Shown here one piece after another: positions 33,067 through 41,838 of a stretch of 64,000 nucleotides of DNA. The position numbers were made by a program, and so were the translations under genes. Below the pieces are notes generated by a model. The model made no database searches. It saw nothing but the letters and a program-made list of their open reading frames with translations, and was not told the origin of the DNA. The stretch is from CAYMEK01 sp964389305 (GTDB lineage Bacteria; Spirochaetota; Spirochaetia; SZUA-6; DRHE01), in the NCBI GenBank assembly GCA_964389305.1, contig CAYMEK010000005.1, positions 27,637-91,636 on the forward strand, given 5' to 3'. How positions within the stretch are numbered: position 1 is the stretch's first letter; the number at the start of each line of letters is the position of its first letter.

Positions 33067-34001
33067 TCGGATTGAGGACCGCAGCGGCGGATCGCACCCG
33101 GCTGACCCGAACGGCCGTGCTCGAGGCGGCCGGGAACAATATAGGCAGGGAGCGTATCAAGGGGCATGTATTCACCGGGCTGTGCGTGTCCGCCACTTTG
33201 TTCGGCATAGTGAGCCTGGCTGCCCTGCTGGTGTACGTGTTCTGGGACGCAGCCGGATGGCTCAACTGGCACTTCTTGACCAGCGCTCCCTCTCGGTTCG
33301 CCGAACAGGCGGGGATCTACCCCCAGATCGTGGGCTCCGTGTTCGTGGTGGCCCTGGTCGCGCTGCTCTCACTACCGGTCGGTGTGGGGGCGGCGCTCTG
33401 GCTCGAAGAGTACGCCCGCGACAGCCTGTTTAAGCGCTTGGTCGAGATGAACATCGCCAACCTGGCCGGCGTTCCTTCGATCGTCTACGGTTTGCTCGGG
33501 CTGGGGTTCTTCGTCTCGACCCTCGGGATGCCTCACGGTATCGTGCTGATCGGGGCCTTCACCCTGTCCCTGCGGGTGCTGCCCATCGTGATCGTCTCCT
33601 CCCAGGAGGCGGTCCGGTCCGTTCCCGATACCCACCGCCGCGGCGCCCTCGGCCTGGGAGCCACCCGCTGGCAGATGATTCGCAGCGTGGTGCTTCCGGA
33701 GGCCGTTCCGGGGATCATGACCGGGACGATCCTGGCCCTGGCCAACGCCATGGGCGAGACGGCGCCGCTGATCATGATCGGGGCGGCCACGACCATGTTC
33801 AGTCCGCCGCACGGGATCATGAGCTCCTTCAGCGCCCTGCCGCTGCAGATCTTCGCCTGGTCGGACTTCCCGCAGGCGGAATTCCAGCATGGAGTTGTTC
33901 CCGCCGCGATCGTCGTGCTGCTGGTGATCCTCCTGTCCATGAACGCCGCAGCCATCTACATTCGCAACCGTTTCAGCGGCGAGAAACGCAAAGGGAAATA
34001 G
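33063..34001 (+). CDS. pstA: Phosphate ABC transporter, permease PstA
   Basis: A 312-residue permease, the partner of PstC. Family motifs are SLPVGVGAALWLEEYA, ASLAGVPSIVYGLLG-like NLAGVPSIVYGLLGLGF and VRSVPDTHRRGALGLGATRWQ, which contains the EAA loop. It starts in the ATGA overlap with pstC and ends eleven bases before pstB. The N-terminal ~45 residues are more charged than usual for PstA, but the membrane part is standard. Confidence 0.94.
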   Translation: MIGLRTAAADRTRLTRTAVLEAAGNNIGRERIKGHVFTGLCVSATLFGIVSLAALLVYVFWDAAGWLNWHFLTSAPSRFAEQAGIYPQIVGSVFVVALVALLSLPVGVGAALWLEEYARDSLFKRLVEMNIANLAGVPSIVYGLLGLGFFVSTLGMPHGIVLIGAFTLSLRVLPIVIVSSQEAVRSVPDTHRRGALGLGATRWQMIRSVVLPEAVPGIMTGTILALANAMGETAPLIMIGAATTMFSPPHGIMSSFSALPLQIFAWSDFPQAEFQHGVVPAAIVVLLVILLSMNAAAIYIRNRFSGEKRKGK

Positions 34002-34011
34002 GGAGAGACCC

Positions 34012-34836
34012 GTGAGCCTTGTCAGTTCATCGTTGAACATGAGACCGGTCGAAGATACCTCCGAGCTGCAGGCGATCCTGGAGGTCCGCAACCTCAACTT
34101 CTACTACGGAAACTTCCGCGCCCTCAAAGACATCAACATGAAGGTATACCGTAACCGCATCACCGCCCTGATCGGCCCGAGCGGATGCGGCAAATCCACC
34201 TTCCTGCGCTGCTTCAACCGCCTGAACGATCTGATCGAGACCGGGCGGGTGGAAGGGGAGATCTCCCTGAACGGGAAGAATATCTACGACCGGGACATCG
34301 ATCCGGTCCGCCTGCGCCGCAGCGTGGGCATGGTGTTCCAGCAGCCCAACCCGTTTCCGAAATCCATCTTCGAGAACGTGATCTACGGACCCAGGATGTA
34401 CGGCGTGCGCAGCCGGACGTCCTTAAGGGAAATTGCGGAAAAAAGCCTGCGGCAGGCGGCCCTATGGGAGGAGGTGGAGGGCCGCCTGCAGACCAGCGCC
34501 CTGTCCCTGTCGGGAGGACAGCAGCAGCGCCTCTGCATCGCCCGCACCATCGCCGTGGAGCCGGAGATCATCCTGATGGACGAGCCCGCCTCGGCCCTGG
34601 ACCCGATCGCGACCATGAAGATCGAAGAGCTGATGCGACACCTGGCCGAACGCTACACCATCATTATCGTGACCCACAACATGCAGCAGGCTTCGCGGGT
34701 ATCGGAGTTCACCGCCTTTTTCATGATGGATGAAAATCGAAACGGCTATCTGGTGGAATACGGCAAGACCCAGGATATCTTCGTCCAGCCCCGCAACAAG
34801 CAGACCGAAGACTACATATCCGGCCGCTTCGGCTGA
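34012..34836 (+). CDS. pstB: Phosphate ABC transporter, ATP-binding protein
   Basis: A 274-residue PstB with Walker A GPSGCGKST, signature LSGGQQQRLCIART, Walker B ILMDEPASALD and the switch THNMQQ, and the diagnostic FLRCFNRLND after Walker A. It drives phosphate uptake through PstCA. The GTG at 34012 has GGGAGAG upstream; a later ATG at 34039 is possible. Its last 25 bases overlap the end of phoR on the other strand, a convergent overlap that leaves no room for a terminator. Confidence 0.94.
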   Translation: MSLVSSSLNMRPVEDTSELQAILEVRNLNFYYGNFRALKDINMKVYRNRITALIGPSGCGKSTFLRCFNRLNDLIETGRVEGEISLNGKNIYDRDIDPVRLRRSVGMVFQQPNPFPKSIFENVIYGPRMYGVRSRTSLREIAEKSLRQAALWEEVEGRLQTSALSLSGGQQQRLCIARTIAVEPEIILMDEPASALDPIATMKIEELMRHLAERYTIIIVTHNMQQASRVSEFTAFFMMDENRNGYLVEYGKTQDIFVQPRNKQTEDYISGRFG

Positions 34837-36620
34837 TCTTCCGGGAAGCGTATAGTAAAGGTGCTGCCCTCTCCCGGCCGGCTTTCCACCGCTACCCGGC
34901 CCCCGTGGGAGATGGCGATGTGCTTGACGATGGCCAGCCCCAGTCCGGTCCCGCCCAAAGCCCGGTTGCGGGCCTTGTCCACCCGATAAAAGCGTTCGAA
35001 CAACCTGGGAAGGTGACGGGCTTCTATGCCGCAGCCCCGATCCTGAACCGAGATCTCCACCTCCGCGCCGACCAGGGAAGCGGCAATCCTGACCTCCCCG
35101 CCGGGATCGCTGTACTTTATGGCGTTGTCCACCAGGTTTACCACCGCCTGCTCGAGGAGCTGGGGATTGAGCGCTCCCTGCAGGTCGGGCGGACAGTCGA
35201 CCCTCAAGGCAATTTCACCCTTCTCGGCGGCGCGGGCGCAGGCGGCCGACGCCGATTCCAGCACCGGGCGGAGCGCCTGCCGTTCGAGCACGATTTCCCG
35301 ACGCTCGATGCTCTGTTCCAACCGGGCTAAGCTGAGCAGATCGTCCACGATGGCGTTGAGGCGCTCAGTCTGTTGCGAAATGATGGCAAGAAAGCGCCGC
35401 AGCTCCGCCCGGTCGCTCAGCTTGCCTTCCAGCAGGGTCTCCACGAAGCCCTTGATCGAGGTTATAGGGGTCTTGAGCTCGTGAGACACGTTGGCTGCGA
35501 AGTCTTTGCGCACCACCTCCAGCCTGTGCAGGCGAGTGACGTCGTGCAGCACGACCAGAGCCCCGAGCTCTTCCCCGGCGGCGTCCAGAAGCCTGGTCCC
35601 ATGGGCTCTGAGATGACGCTCTCCCTCCTCGTAGATCTGCAGGTTTTCCACGATCGGTTCGCTGCTGGTAAAGGCTCGCTCCACGAACGAGAGGATCCCC
35701 CCGACCCTGACCACCTCTTCCATCCTCCTGCCCCGGGCCTCCGCCACCGGAACACCGAGCAAGGTCGCCGCGGCTTCGTTCATGTTGATGACCCGCCGCT
35801 CGGAATCGACGGCCAGCACCGCTTCGGCCATGCTGGCCAGAATCGCCCGCTCTTGAGATTGCTGGCGTTCGGCGTTGTGGATGCGCTCGTGGAGCCGCAA
35901 CACCATGGAGTTGAGCACGGCGGCTATCTTCCCTGTTTCAGCCCACCCCGGTTCCGCCATCCGCCGGCCGAGATCCCCCTCAGCCAGGGATTGGACCTGC
36001 CGGCTCAAATCCCGCCAGGCCTGGCTAGCCCGGCGTACGGAAATCCACAGCAGGGCGGCCCCTAGGCAGCCGGCGGTGAGGAAAAACGGCAGCCCTCGCA
36101 GCCATAGGCGCCGCAGCTCGGCGTTCAACGAGCTGGCCGGCACGCTGGCCCTCAGAACCCCGACGATCCTTTCGGCGTCCACCAGGGGCACGGCCACGTA
36201 CAGCATTCGTTGATCGGCGGAATCGCTGTAGCGGGTGGAGGTCCCGATCTCTCCCTTCAGCGCTTCCCGGACCTCCGCCCGCCCGGCGTGATTGACCAGG
36301 GTGCGTGGATCGAAGTAGCTGTCTCCCACCACGATTCCATCCGTCCCGATAAGGGTCAGGCGCAGCCCTTCGCGTCTGCCGATCTCCTTGCTCAACCGGT
36401 CGATGGTCCGGATGTCCTCTTCCTCTTGAGCAGGAAAAGAGGCTGTGAAGCTGCTCTGGATCAACCGCAGTCGCTCGACGAGCTGCTCCGCCTCGCGCCG
36501 ATACGTAAAACCGCGAAACAGCAGGGAGGCGCTCACCAGCGACAGGATCAATACCATCGTGACGGTGAGCAACGAAGTCCTGTAGATGGCCGCAGTTAAG
36601 CTTTTACCGGACACCTTCAC
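34812..36620 (-). CDS. phoR: Phosphate-regulon sensor histidine kinase PhoR
   Basis: A 602-residue sensor: an N-terminal helix (LLTVTMVLILSLVSASLLF), a periplasmic domain of about 140 residues, a second helix and HAMP segment, a PAS domain, then HisKA with ANVSHELKTPITSIKGFVETLL-type phosphoacceptor and an ATPase (NLVDNAIKYS, DRGCGI, ALGGTGLGLAIV). The extracytoplasmic domain is larger than the short loop of E. coli PhoR and is typical of Gram-positive and spirochaete versions. The GTG at 36620 is the start: GAGGGG lies before it and it overlaps the phoB end by 17 bases. Longer frames upstream are phoB shadow. Confidence 0.88.
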   Translation of the reverse strand: MKVSGKSLTAAIYRTSLLTVTMVLILSLVSASLLFRGFTYRREAEQLVERLRLIQSSFTASFPAQEEEDIRTIDRLSKEIGRREGLRLTLIGTDGIVVGDSYFDPRTLVNHAGRAEVREALKGEIGTSTRYSDSADQRMLYVAVPLVDAERIVGVLRASVPASSLNAELRRLWLRGLPFFLTAGCLGAALLWISVRRASQAWRDLSRQVQSLAEGDLGRRMAEPGWAETGKIAAVLNSMVLRLHERIHNAERQQSQERAILASMAEAVLAVDSERRVINMNEAAATLLGVPVAEARGRRMEEVVRVGGILSFVERAFTSSEPIVENLQIYEEGERHLRAHGTRLLDAAGEELGALVVLHDVTRLHRLEVVRKDFAANVSHELKTPITSIKGFVETLLEGKLSDRAELRRFLAIISQQTERLNAIVDDLLSLARLEQSIERREIVLERQALRPVLESASAACARAAEKGEIALRVDCPPDLQGALNPQLLEQAVVNLVDNAIKYSDPGGEVRIAASLVGAEVEISVQDRGCGIEARHLPRLFERFYRVDKARNRALGGTGLGLAIVKHIAISHGGRVAVESRPGEGSTFTIRFPEDQPKRPDM

Positions 36621-37323
36621 GTGTCCCCTCGCTGTCCTCGCTGAAGCGGTACCCGACACCCCGCACCGTTTCCACGTATCTTCCGTATTCTCCGAGCTTC
36701 CTGCGCAGTCCGAAGATGGCCACATCCACGGCTCTGTCGGTGACGTGATAGTCGCCGCCGCGCACCGCTTCCACGATCTGAAGGCGCGTGAACACCTGCC
36801 CGGGCCGGCCGGCCAGCAGGTAAAGAATCCGGAATTCGGTCACGGTAAGGTCCACCCGTTTTCCGTGCAGGATGACCAGGTGCCGCTGCGGATCGACGGT
36901 TAGACCGGCGGAGCGGACGGGTCGCTCGGCGCCGGTCCCGCCGCCCCCGCCGCCTCGGCGTAGCACCGCCCGTACTCGGGCCAAGAGCACCCTGGGGCTG
37001 AATGGCTTGGTTATATAGTCATCCGCCCCCGCTTCCAGCCCCTCCAGCACGTCTGGCTCTTCCGATTTGGCCGTGACCATGATGATCGGGATGTTCCTGG
37101 TCTGCTCTTCAGCGCGCAGATGGCGGCACACCTGGATACCATCTATCCCGGGAAGCAGGATATCCAGCAGCACCAGGTCCGGCTTATACAAGCCGGCGTT
37201 CAGCAGCACCTTCTCTCCCGAGGCATAGCAGGACACCCTGTAGCCGCTTTTCTCCAAATTGTAGCGGATCAACTCCAGGATGGTTTCATCGTCCTCGGCA
37301 ACCAGGATATGCTTTCTGCTCAT
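36604..37323 (-). CDS. phoB: Phosphate-regulon response regulator PhoB
   Basis: A 239-residue OmpR/PhoB-type regulator. The receiver domain has EDD at residues 10-12, the phosphoacceptor Asp in LVLLDILLPG and Lys in YITKPFSP; the winged helix has VTEFRILYLLAGRPGQVFTR, then DRAVDVAIFGLRRKLG and VRGVGYRF. A run of six glycines links the domains. It should bind Pho boxes at pstS when phosphate is low. It starts in the ATGA overlap with phoU and runs into phoR, so phoU-phoB-phoR is one coupled unit. Confidence 0.93.
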   Translation of the reverse strand: MSRKHILVAEDDETILELIRYNLEKSGYRVSCYASGEKVLLNAGLYKPDLVLLDILLPGIDGIQVCRHLRAEEQTRNIPIIMVTAKSEEPDVLEGLEAGADDYITKPFSPRVLLARVRAVLRRGGGGGGTGAERPVRSAGLTVDPQRHLVILHGKRVDLTVTEFRILYLLAGRPGQVFTRLQIVEAVRGGDYHVTDRAVDVAIFGLRRKLGEYGRYVETVRGVGYRFSEDSEGTREGVR

Positions 37324-37982
37324 CTGCTCTTTTCTATATATCTCTCCCCCGTGCAGACGTAGACCACTTCTTTGCAGATGTTGGTGGCATGGTCGGCGAG
37401 ACGCTCCAGATACTTGGAGCAGAACAGCAGCGCCGTCCCCTCAGGGACGTGCTCCGGATGCTCGGTCATGTCTTTCAAAAGCTTTTGGAAAAACTGGGCG
37501 TACAGCCCGTCAACCTCGTCGTCGCGCCGGATCACCTCCTGGCCCAGATCGCAATCCTGTTTCAGGAAAGCCTGGGCTCCGTCTCGAATCATTGTCATCG
37601 CTATGTCTGTCATTCGGACAATCTCGGGACGAATGCTCTTCACGAAGTAATCGGAAACCTTCGAAGCGGCATTGGCGAAATGAGCGGCGTAGTCCCCCAT
37701 CCGCTCCAGTTCGTTGCTGATCAGAAGTGCTGCGACGATGACTCTCAGGTCGCGAGCTACCGGTTGTTCGGTGGCAATCAGGGCGGTGCAGCGCGCCTCC
37801 ACGGCCGCCTCCCAGCTGTCGATCCGCCGGTCCTCATCCAGGACCTGGGCAGCCAGGCGCTCGCTGCGCTGAACGAAGGCCTGAACCGCCTTGCCGACCG
37901 CCTCCTGCACCAGCGTTGCCATCTTCACGATATCCAGCGTAAGAGCCTCGATCCGCTCCGCATAGTGCTGTCGGGCCAACAT
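37320..37982 (-). CDS. phoU: Phosphate signalling protein PhoU
   Basis: A 220-residue all-helical PhoU with two repeats carrying the metal-binding E/DxxxD pattern, ISNELERMGDYAAHFANAA in the first and CSKYLERLADHATNICKEV in the second. PhoU connects the PstB transporter to PhoR, keeping the regulon off when phosphate is plentiful. GGAGAGGAG precedes the ATG. It is first in the leftward regulatory operon, so the promoter lies in the interval 37983-38284. Confidence 0.93.
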   Translation of the reverse strand: MLARQHYAERIEALTLDIVKMATLVQEAVGKAVQAFVQRSERLAAQVLDEDRRIDSWEAAVEARCTALIATEQPVARDLRVIVAALLISNELERMGDYAAHFANAASKVSDYFVKSIRPEIVRMTDIAMTMIRDGAQAFLKQDCDLGQEVIRRDDEVDGLYAQFFQKLLKDMTEHPEHVPEGTALLFCSKYLERLADHATNICKEVVYVCTGERYIEKSR

Positions 37983-38284
37983 CGTATTCTCCTCTCCGGA
38001 AAAACCGGACGTTCTGCTGTAATCCTGATAATAACCGCTTTTTGCTATTATTGCAGGATGCGCATTAGAAATCCGCTAGAATAGGGCTAGCGTTTCATTT
38101 CCGAGGAGCGGCGCCTGGGTAAGCAGCACACGGTGCCTGCCCGCAGCCCTTGTCTATTGCCTCCAACTCTGGCAAAATGCGGGCAAACGAGCAAAAAACA
38201 GCAGCCTCGGCCTGGAAATTTCCCTGCGCGGGAGAAATGCGGACTCGGAGACAGGATCCACGCCGGGAGAAAAGGTACAAATCG
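37983..38284. other. Divergent intergenic region between phoU and the FetA-type gene
   Basis: About 300 bases, AT-rich on the phoU side and GC-rich toward fetA. It includes the inverted repeat CGCTAG (38074-38079) / CTAGCG (38087-38092) and a small CCGG-A5-CCGG hairpin (37996-38008) in the phoU leader. No gene or known RNA was recognised, and no convincing Pho box. Confidence 0.4.
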
Positions 38285-38962
38285 ATGGGAAACAGCATGG
38301 GCGCAGCCTTGCCTGCCTTTGTCCTCTCCCAGGTACGCTTCAAAAACATCCTCTATATCGAAGGTCTCGAGCTGGCAAGCTGCCGGGTCTCCGCCGTGGT
38401 GGGGCCCAGCGGCGGCGGCAAGACCACGCTACTGCGGCTGTTGAACCGTATGACCACGCCGGACTCGGGCTCGATCTCCTTTGCCGGCCAGCCGCTTCAG
38501 AGCTTCGATCCTGTCCGTCTGCGGCGGCGGGTGATCATGGTGGCCCAAATGCCGGTGATCTTCCCCGGGACCGTGGAGGAGAATCTTCTGATCGGCCGCC
38601 GCCTGGCCGAAAAAGAGCCACCGGGCCGGGAATCGACCGGCTCCATGATGGCTCGCGTAGGCCTGGACACAGACCTGGCCTCCGATGCGGACCGGCTATC
38701 CGGTGGCGAAAAACAGCGCTTAGCCCTGGCTCGGGTGATGCTGATGGACCCCGAAGTGCTGCTTCTGGATGAACCCTCCGCCTCCCTGGATGAGCAGACC
38801 GAGAGGCTGATCTTCGAGCTGGTGACCGATTTCTGCCGCGAGCGCTGCAAGACCCTGGTGCTGGTGACCCATTCGGAGAAAGAGTTCACCGGTTATTACG
38901 ATGCCCTGGTCAGGATCAAACAGGGCCGGGTGGACGAGGTGATCCGCAGGGGGAATTACTGA
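38285..38962 (+). CDS. fetA: ABC exporter ATPase, FetA/YbbL type
   Basis: A 225-residue ATPase: Walker A GPSGGGKTTLL, signature LSGGEKQRLALAR, Walker B LLLDEPSASLD and switch THSEKE. Together with the UPF0014-type membrane partner it matches FetAB, implicated in iron export in E. coli; similar pairs may handle other metals. The ATG at 38285 (AAAAGG about ten bases upstream) is preferred because the preceding in-frame 45 residues lack homology. The stop overlaps the fetB start by one base (TGATG), so they are coupled. Confidence 0.82.
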   Translation: MGNSMGAALPAFVLSQVRFKNILYIEGLELASCRVSAVVGPSGGGKTTLLRLLNRMTTPDSGSISFAGQPLQSFDPVRLRRRVIMVAQMPVIFPGTVEENLLIGRRLAEKEPPGRESTGSMMARVGLDTDLASDADRLSGGEKQRLALARVMLMDPEVLLLDEPSASLDEQTERLIFELVTDFCRERCKTLVLVTHSEKEFTGYYDALVRIKQGRVDEVIRRGNY

Positions 38963-39762
38963 TGGAAGGAATCGTCCGGATCGAAATACTGTATCTGGGC
39001 TTGGGCTATCTGGTCATTCTCCTCATGCTGCTGCTCGTGCGTCTGAAGAAATTGGGCAAGGAGTGGGAGATCACCCTGGCCACCCTGCGCATGACGGTGC
39101 AGCTGGTCCTGACCGGATTCATCCTGACCTACGTGTTCTCCTGGCGGAAGGTCTGGATCACCCTGATCATCTTCGCCGCCATGGAGGTCTTCGCCGTCTA
39201 CACCGTGTTCGGGCGGGTCAAGAAGAGCCTTTTCCCGGCCCTGCGGATCGTGATCGCCCTCGCCATGGTTCTGGGAACCTCAGGGGCTCTGGCCTACTTT
39301 CTGTTCGTCATCGTGCGGGTCAGTCCCTGGTTCGATCCCCGCTACTTTATCCCGGTGGCGGGAATGATCATAGGCAACTCTATGAACGGCATCTCCCTGG
39401 GGATCGAGCGCCTCTCCAGCGGCATTCGCTCCCAGCTCGATCGGCTGGAAGGAGCGCTGATGCTCGGCGCCACACCGCGGGCGGCGGCTCGTCCATTCGT
39501 GAAGCAAGCCTTCGCAGCCGGTATCATGCCTATCGTCAACAATATGATGGGCATGGGGATCGTGTTTCTGCCCGGCATGATGACCGGGCAGATCCTGGCC
39601 GGTGTAGCCCCTTTGGACGCCATCAAGTATCAGATCGCCATCATGCTGGGCATCGGCGCCTCGGTTACCGTCACCGTTTTCCTGGTAACCGAGTTGGGCT
39701 ACCGCCGCTTTTTCAACCGGGAGGGCCAGCTCCGGCAGGAGGTTCACGAGCTGAAAAGCTGA
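38962..39762 (+). CDS. fetB: ABC exporter membrane protein, FetB/YbbM type (UPF0014)
   Basis: A 266-residue protein with six to seven hydrophobic helices and the UPF0014 landmarks GKEWEITLATLRMTVQL near the N-terminus, YFIPVAGMIIGNSMNG and MMGMGIVFLPGMMTGQIL in the core. It is the channel partner of the ATPase gene that ends within its start codon. Iron or metal export is the best-supported role of the family; an aluminium-resistance function is known for plant relatives. Confidence 0.85.
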   Translation: MEGIVRIEILYLGLGYLVILLMLLLVRLKKLGKEWEITLATLRMTVQLVLTGFILTYVFSWRKVWITLIIFAAMEVFAVYTVFGRVKKSLFPALRIVIALAMVLGTSGALAYFLFVIVRVSPWFDPRYFIPVAGMIIGNSMNGISLGIERLSSGIRSQLDRLEGALMLGATPRAAARPFVKQAFAAGIMPIVNNMMGMGIVFLPGMMTGQILAGVAPLDAIKYQIAIMLGIGASVTVTVFLVTELGYRRFFNREGQLRQEVHELKS

Positions 39763-39793
39763 AACGCTCACCGCGCCATGGAGCGTCTGGCCT

Positions 39794-40903
39794 TTACCCC
39801 CGAGCGGAATCTTCGACCCGAACGGGGTAACTCAGCCTTTCCTGGCTCGCGATCGTAGATCGCGAAAGGTCTCTGGAAGAGTAGATCTTCAGGGCATAGC
39901 TCCCTGAGGTTGCGGCCTCGTATGAGGCCGCGAAGATCCGGTATTCACCCTCCGCCTCGGCGAACAGCTCCAGGCGTGATATGTAGGTCAGCTCGTTGTA
40001 GTCGTCATTCTCGTCATAGAATCCGTTGGGACCTTCGACGGCCAGGAAGGTATCGAAGTCATCGGAGGTCATCTCGATGATCACGTGCTCTCCCTGTCGG
40101 AGAAACAGGGCATGCAGATCGTAGTAGCCGTAATCTTCAAGCTGCGGATCGCCGGTATCGAGATATCCGTCCAGCCTGCTGCCCTTCATACGTCCGCCCA
40201 ACAGGATGCGCAGCGAGTAGGGACCCTGCTCTGCGCTGCGGTAAGAAGTGGCATACAGCTCGTACGTTCCGGCGGTTTCTGCGACATAATCGATGCGGCT
40301 CTCGTTTTCCGTCAGATAGTCGTCGTTGATCATCACCTGGCCGTGCGGGGGCTTTAGGACCAGAAACGTGTCGATCTGCTCCGATTGCATGCAGATCACA
40401 ATCCTCTGTCCCGGCTCTACTTCGACGGAGTAGCGGTCGTAGTACTCTCCCTTGACGGAGGTAGGATCCTCTTCGGCCAGGGCCGCCTCCCAGGCGTCAT
40501 ATTGCTCAAGCCTCTCCCGATTCACGACCAGCAGGTACTGCCCGTCTTCCTGCTCTTCATAGGTGGTCACTTTCACCTTCCATATCCCGGAAACATGGGC
40601 GATCACGTCCAGGCGGGCATCGCTTCCTTCGCCATAATCGTCGTTTTCGACCTCTGTCCCGTCTGGAGCCTCGACGTGCAGATAGGCATCAAAATCGGCG
40701 GAACGCAGGGTAGCGACAATCCGATCGCCGGAGGAAAGCTGAAGCGGATAGGTGTCGAAGTACTTGCCAAGCTTGGTATCCCCCGGTCCGAGCTCACCCT
40801 CATACAGCAGGGACTGAGAAATCCCCGGAGTCGCAACCAGCAGCCCACTGAATGCAACCAGGAAGCCGGCCAGGGCCTTGCCCGAACACTTCGTTTGAAT
40901 CAT
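39794..40903 (-). CDS. Secreted protein with three tandem PPC-like beta-sandwich repeats
   Basis: A 369-residue protein with a signal peptide (MIQTKCSGKALAGFLVAF, ending TPGISQ). The mature chain consists of three repeats of about 115 residues, each with a DFDAYLHVEAPDG-type strand pair, then NDDY, then a YxLYATSY-like strand and a closing YSLRI-type strand. This is the layout of bacterial pre-peptidase C-terminal (PPC) domains, which often bind carbohydrate or calcium. Here there is no protease attached, so it is a free-standing adhesin-like or accessory secreted protein. The ATG at 40903 follows AGGAGGG. Divergent from hsp20. Confidence 0.8.
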   Translation of the reverse strand: MIQTKCSGKALAGFLVAFSGLLVATPGISQSLLYEGELGPGDTKLGKYFDTYPLQLSSGDRIVATLRSADFDAYLHVEAPDGTEVENDDYGEGSDARLDVIAHVSGIWKVKVTTYEEQEDGQYLLVVNRERLEQYDAWEAALAEEDPTSVKGEYYDRYSVEVEPGQRIVICMQSEQIDTFLVLKPPHGQVMINDDYLTENESRIDYVAETAGTYELYATSYRSAEQGPYSLRILLGGRMKGSRLDGYLDTGDPQLEDYGYYDLHALFLRQGEHVIIEMTSDDFDTFLAVEGPNGFYDENDDYNELTYISRLELFAEAEGEYRIFAASYEAATSGSYALKIYSSRDLSRSTIASQERLSYPVRVEDSARG

Positions 40904-41159
40904 GTATGCCCTCCTGAAATCGATAGTAGGAAGTATAGTCCTTTTGCACCCCGTTTTCTTTAGCTCTTGCCCGCAATCCATACACCAAATAGCTTCATGC
41001 CCCGGCCTCCCGCCGGTTAGATGGCTACCTTTTTCAGTTGGAATTCTCCAATTTTGTGAGTATTTTTACCGCAAGAACGGGGAGCCACTTCAGTGGTCCC
41101 AGCCTTTCCGGCCGCCTCGCAGGGGGGCCGGCAATACGCTTTTTTCAGGAGGTATTGAA

Positions 41160-41819
41160 ATGACCGAAAAGACCTTTACCATCGACCTGGGCAAGATCAT
41201 GGACGAAGCCTTCCGGGTAGCCCAAAGCTTCGGTGAGGCCTTCGGCGAGCAGATGCGCGAAGGATTCCCTTCCGCCGAAGAGATGCGGGAGCATTTCCGC
41301 GAGAAGTTCAAGTGGCACAGCCATTCGGATTTCTACCCCTATTACTCCTATCCGCCGATGAATATCTTCCTGGCCAAGGACAAGAGTCTGGTCTTCGAGA
41401 TCGCACTGGCGGGCTTTGAGGAAAAGGACATCGATCTGCAGTTCAGAGGCGATCACCTTTACTTCTCCGCCCAGGCCCCGGCGGCTGCCGAGGTGGAGGA
41501 AGGCGTGCAGTATTTCAAGCGCCGTCTGAAGCTGAAGAGCGTGGAGGAGCAGCGTTACTACGTACCGGAGGATAAGTTCGACCGCGACAAGGTCGAAGCC
41601 CGCTTCAACAACGGGCTGCTGCGAGTGGTTATACCGGCACGCGAGACTGAAGCGGAAAAGGCCGGCATCAAGGTGCATATCGTCAAGGAGCAGGCCGGCC
41701 CGAGTAGCGCAGGGAAGAAAGAAAAAACCGCCGGCCCCAGCCAGGCCGCCAAAACGGGCGACGCGGCTACCCGCAGCTCGAAGAAGCAGGATGAAAGCCG
41801 GCGGAACAGGCAGTCCTGA
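41160..41819 (+). CDS. Hsp20/alpha-crystallin small heat-shock protein with long charged tail
   Basis: A 219-residue protein whose middle is an alpha-crystallin domain: YPPMNIFLAKDKSLVFEIAL at its start, YFKRRLKLKSVEEQRYYVPEDK in the middle and ARFNNGLLRVVIPA, the GxLxVxxP-type end motif. Such proteins hold unfolding proteins in the cytoplasm without ATP. The N-terminus has an amphipathic helical arm (FRVAQSFGEAFGEQMREGF), and the last 50 residues are Lys/Ser/Ala-rich and likely disordered, longer than in typical Hsp20. AGGAGG precedes the ATG. Confidence 0.87.
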   Translation: MTEKTFTIDLGKIMDEAFRVAQSFGEAFGEQMREGFPSAEEMREHFREKFKWHSHSDFYPYYSYPPMNIFLAKDKSLVFEIALAGFEEKDIDLQFRGDHLYFSAQAPAAAEVEEGVQYFKRRLKLKSVEEQRYYVPEDKFDRDKVEARFNNGLLRVVIPARETEAEKAGIKVHIVKEQAGPSSAGKKEKTAGPSQAAKTGDAATRSSKKQDESRRNRQS

Positions 41820-41838
41820 CCAGGGTGAGGGAAATACC

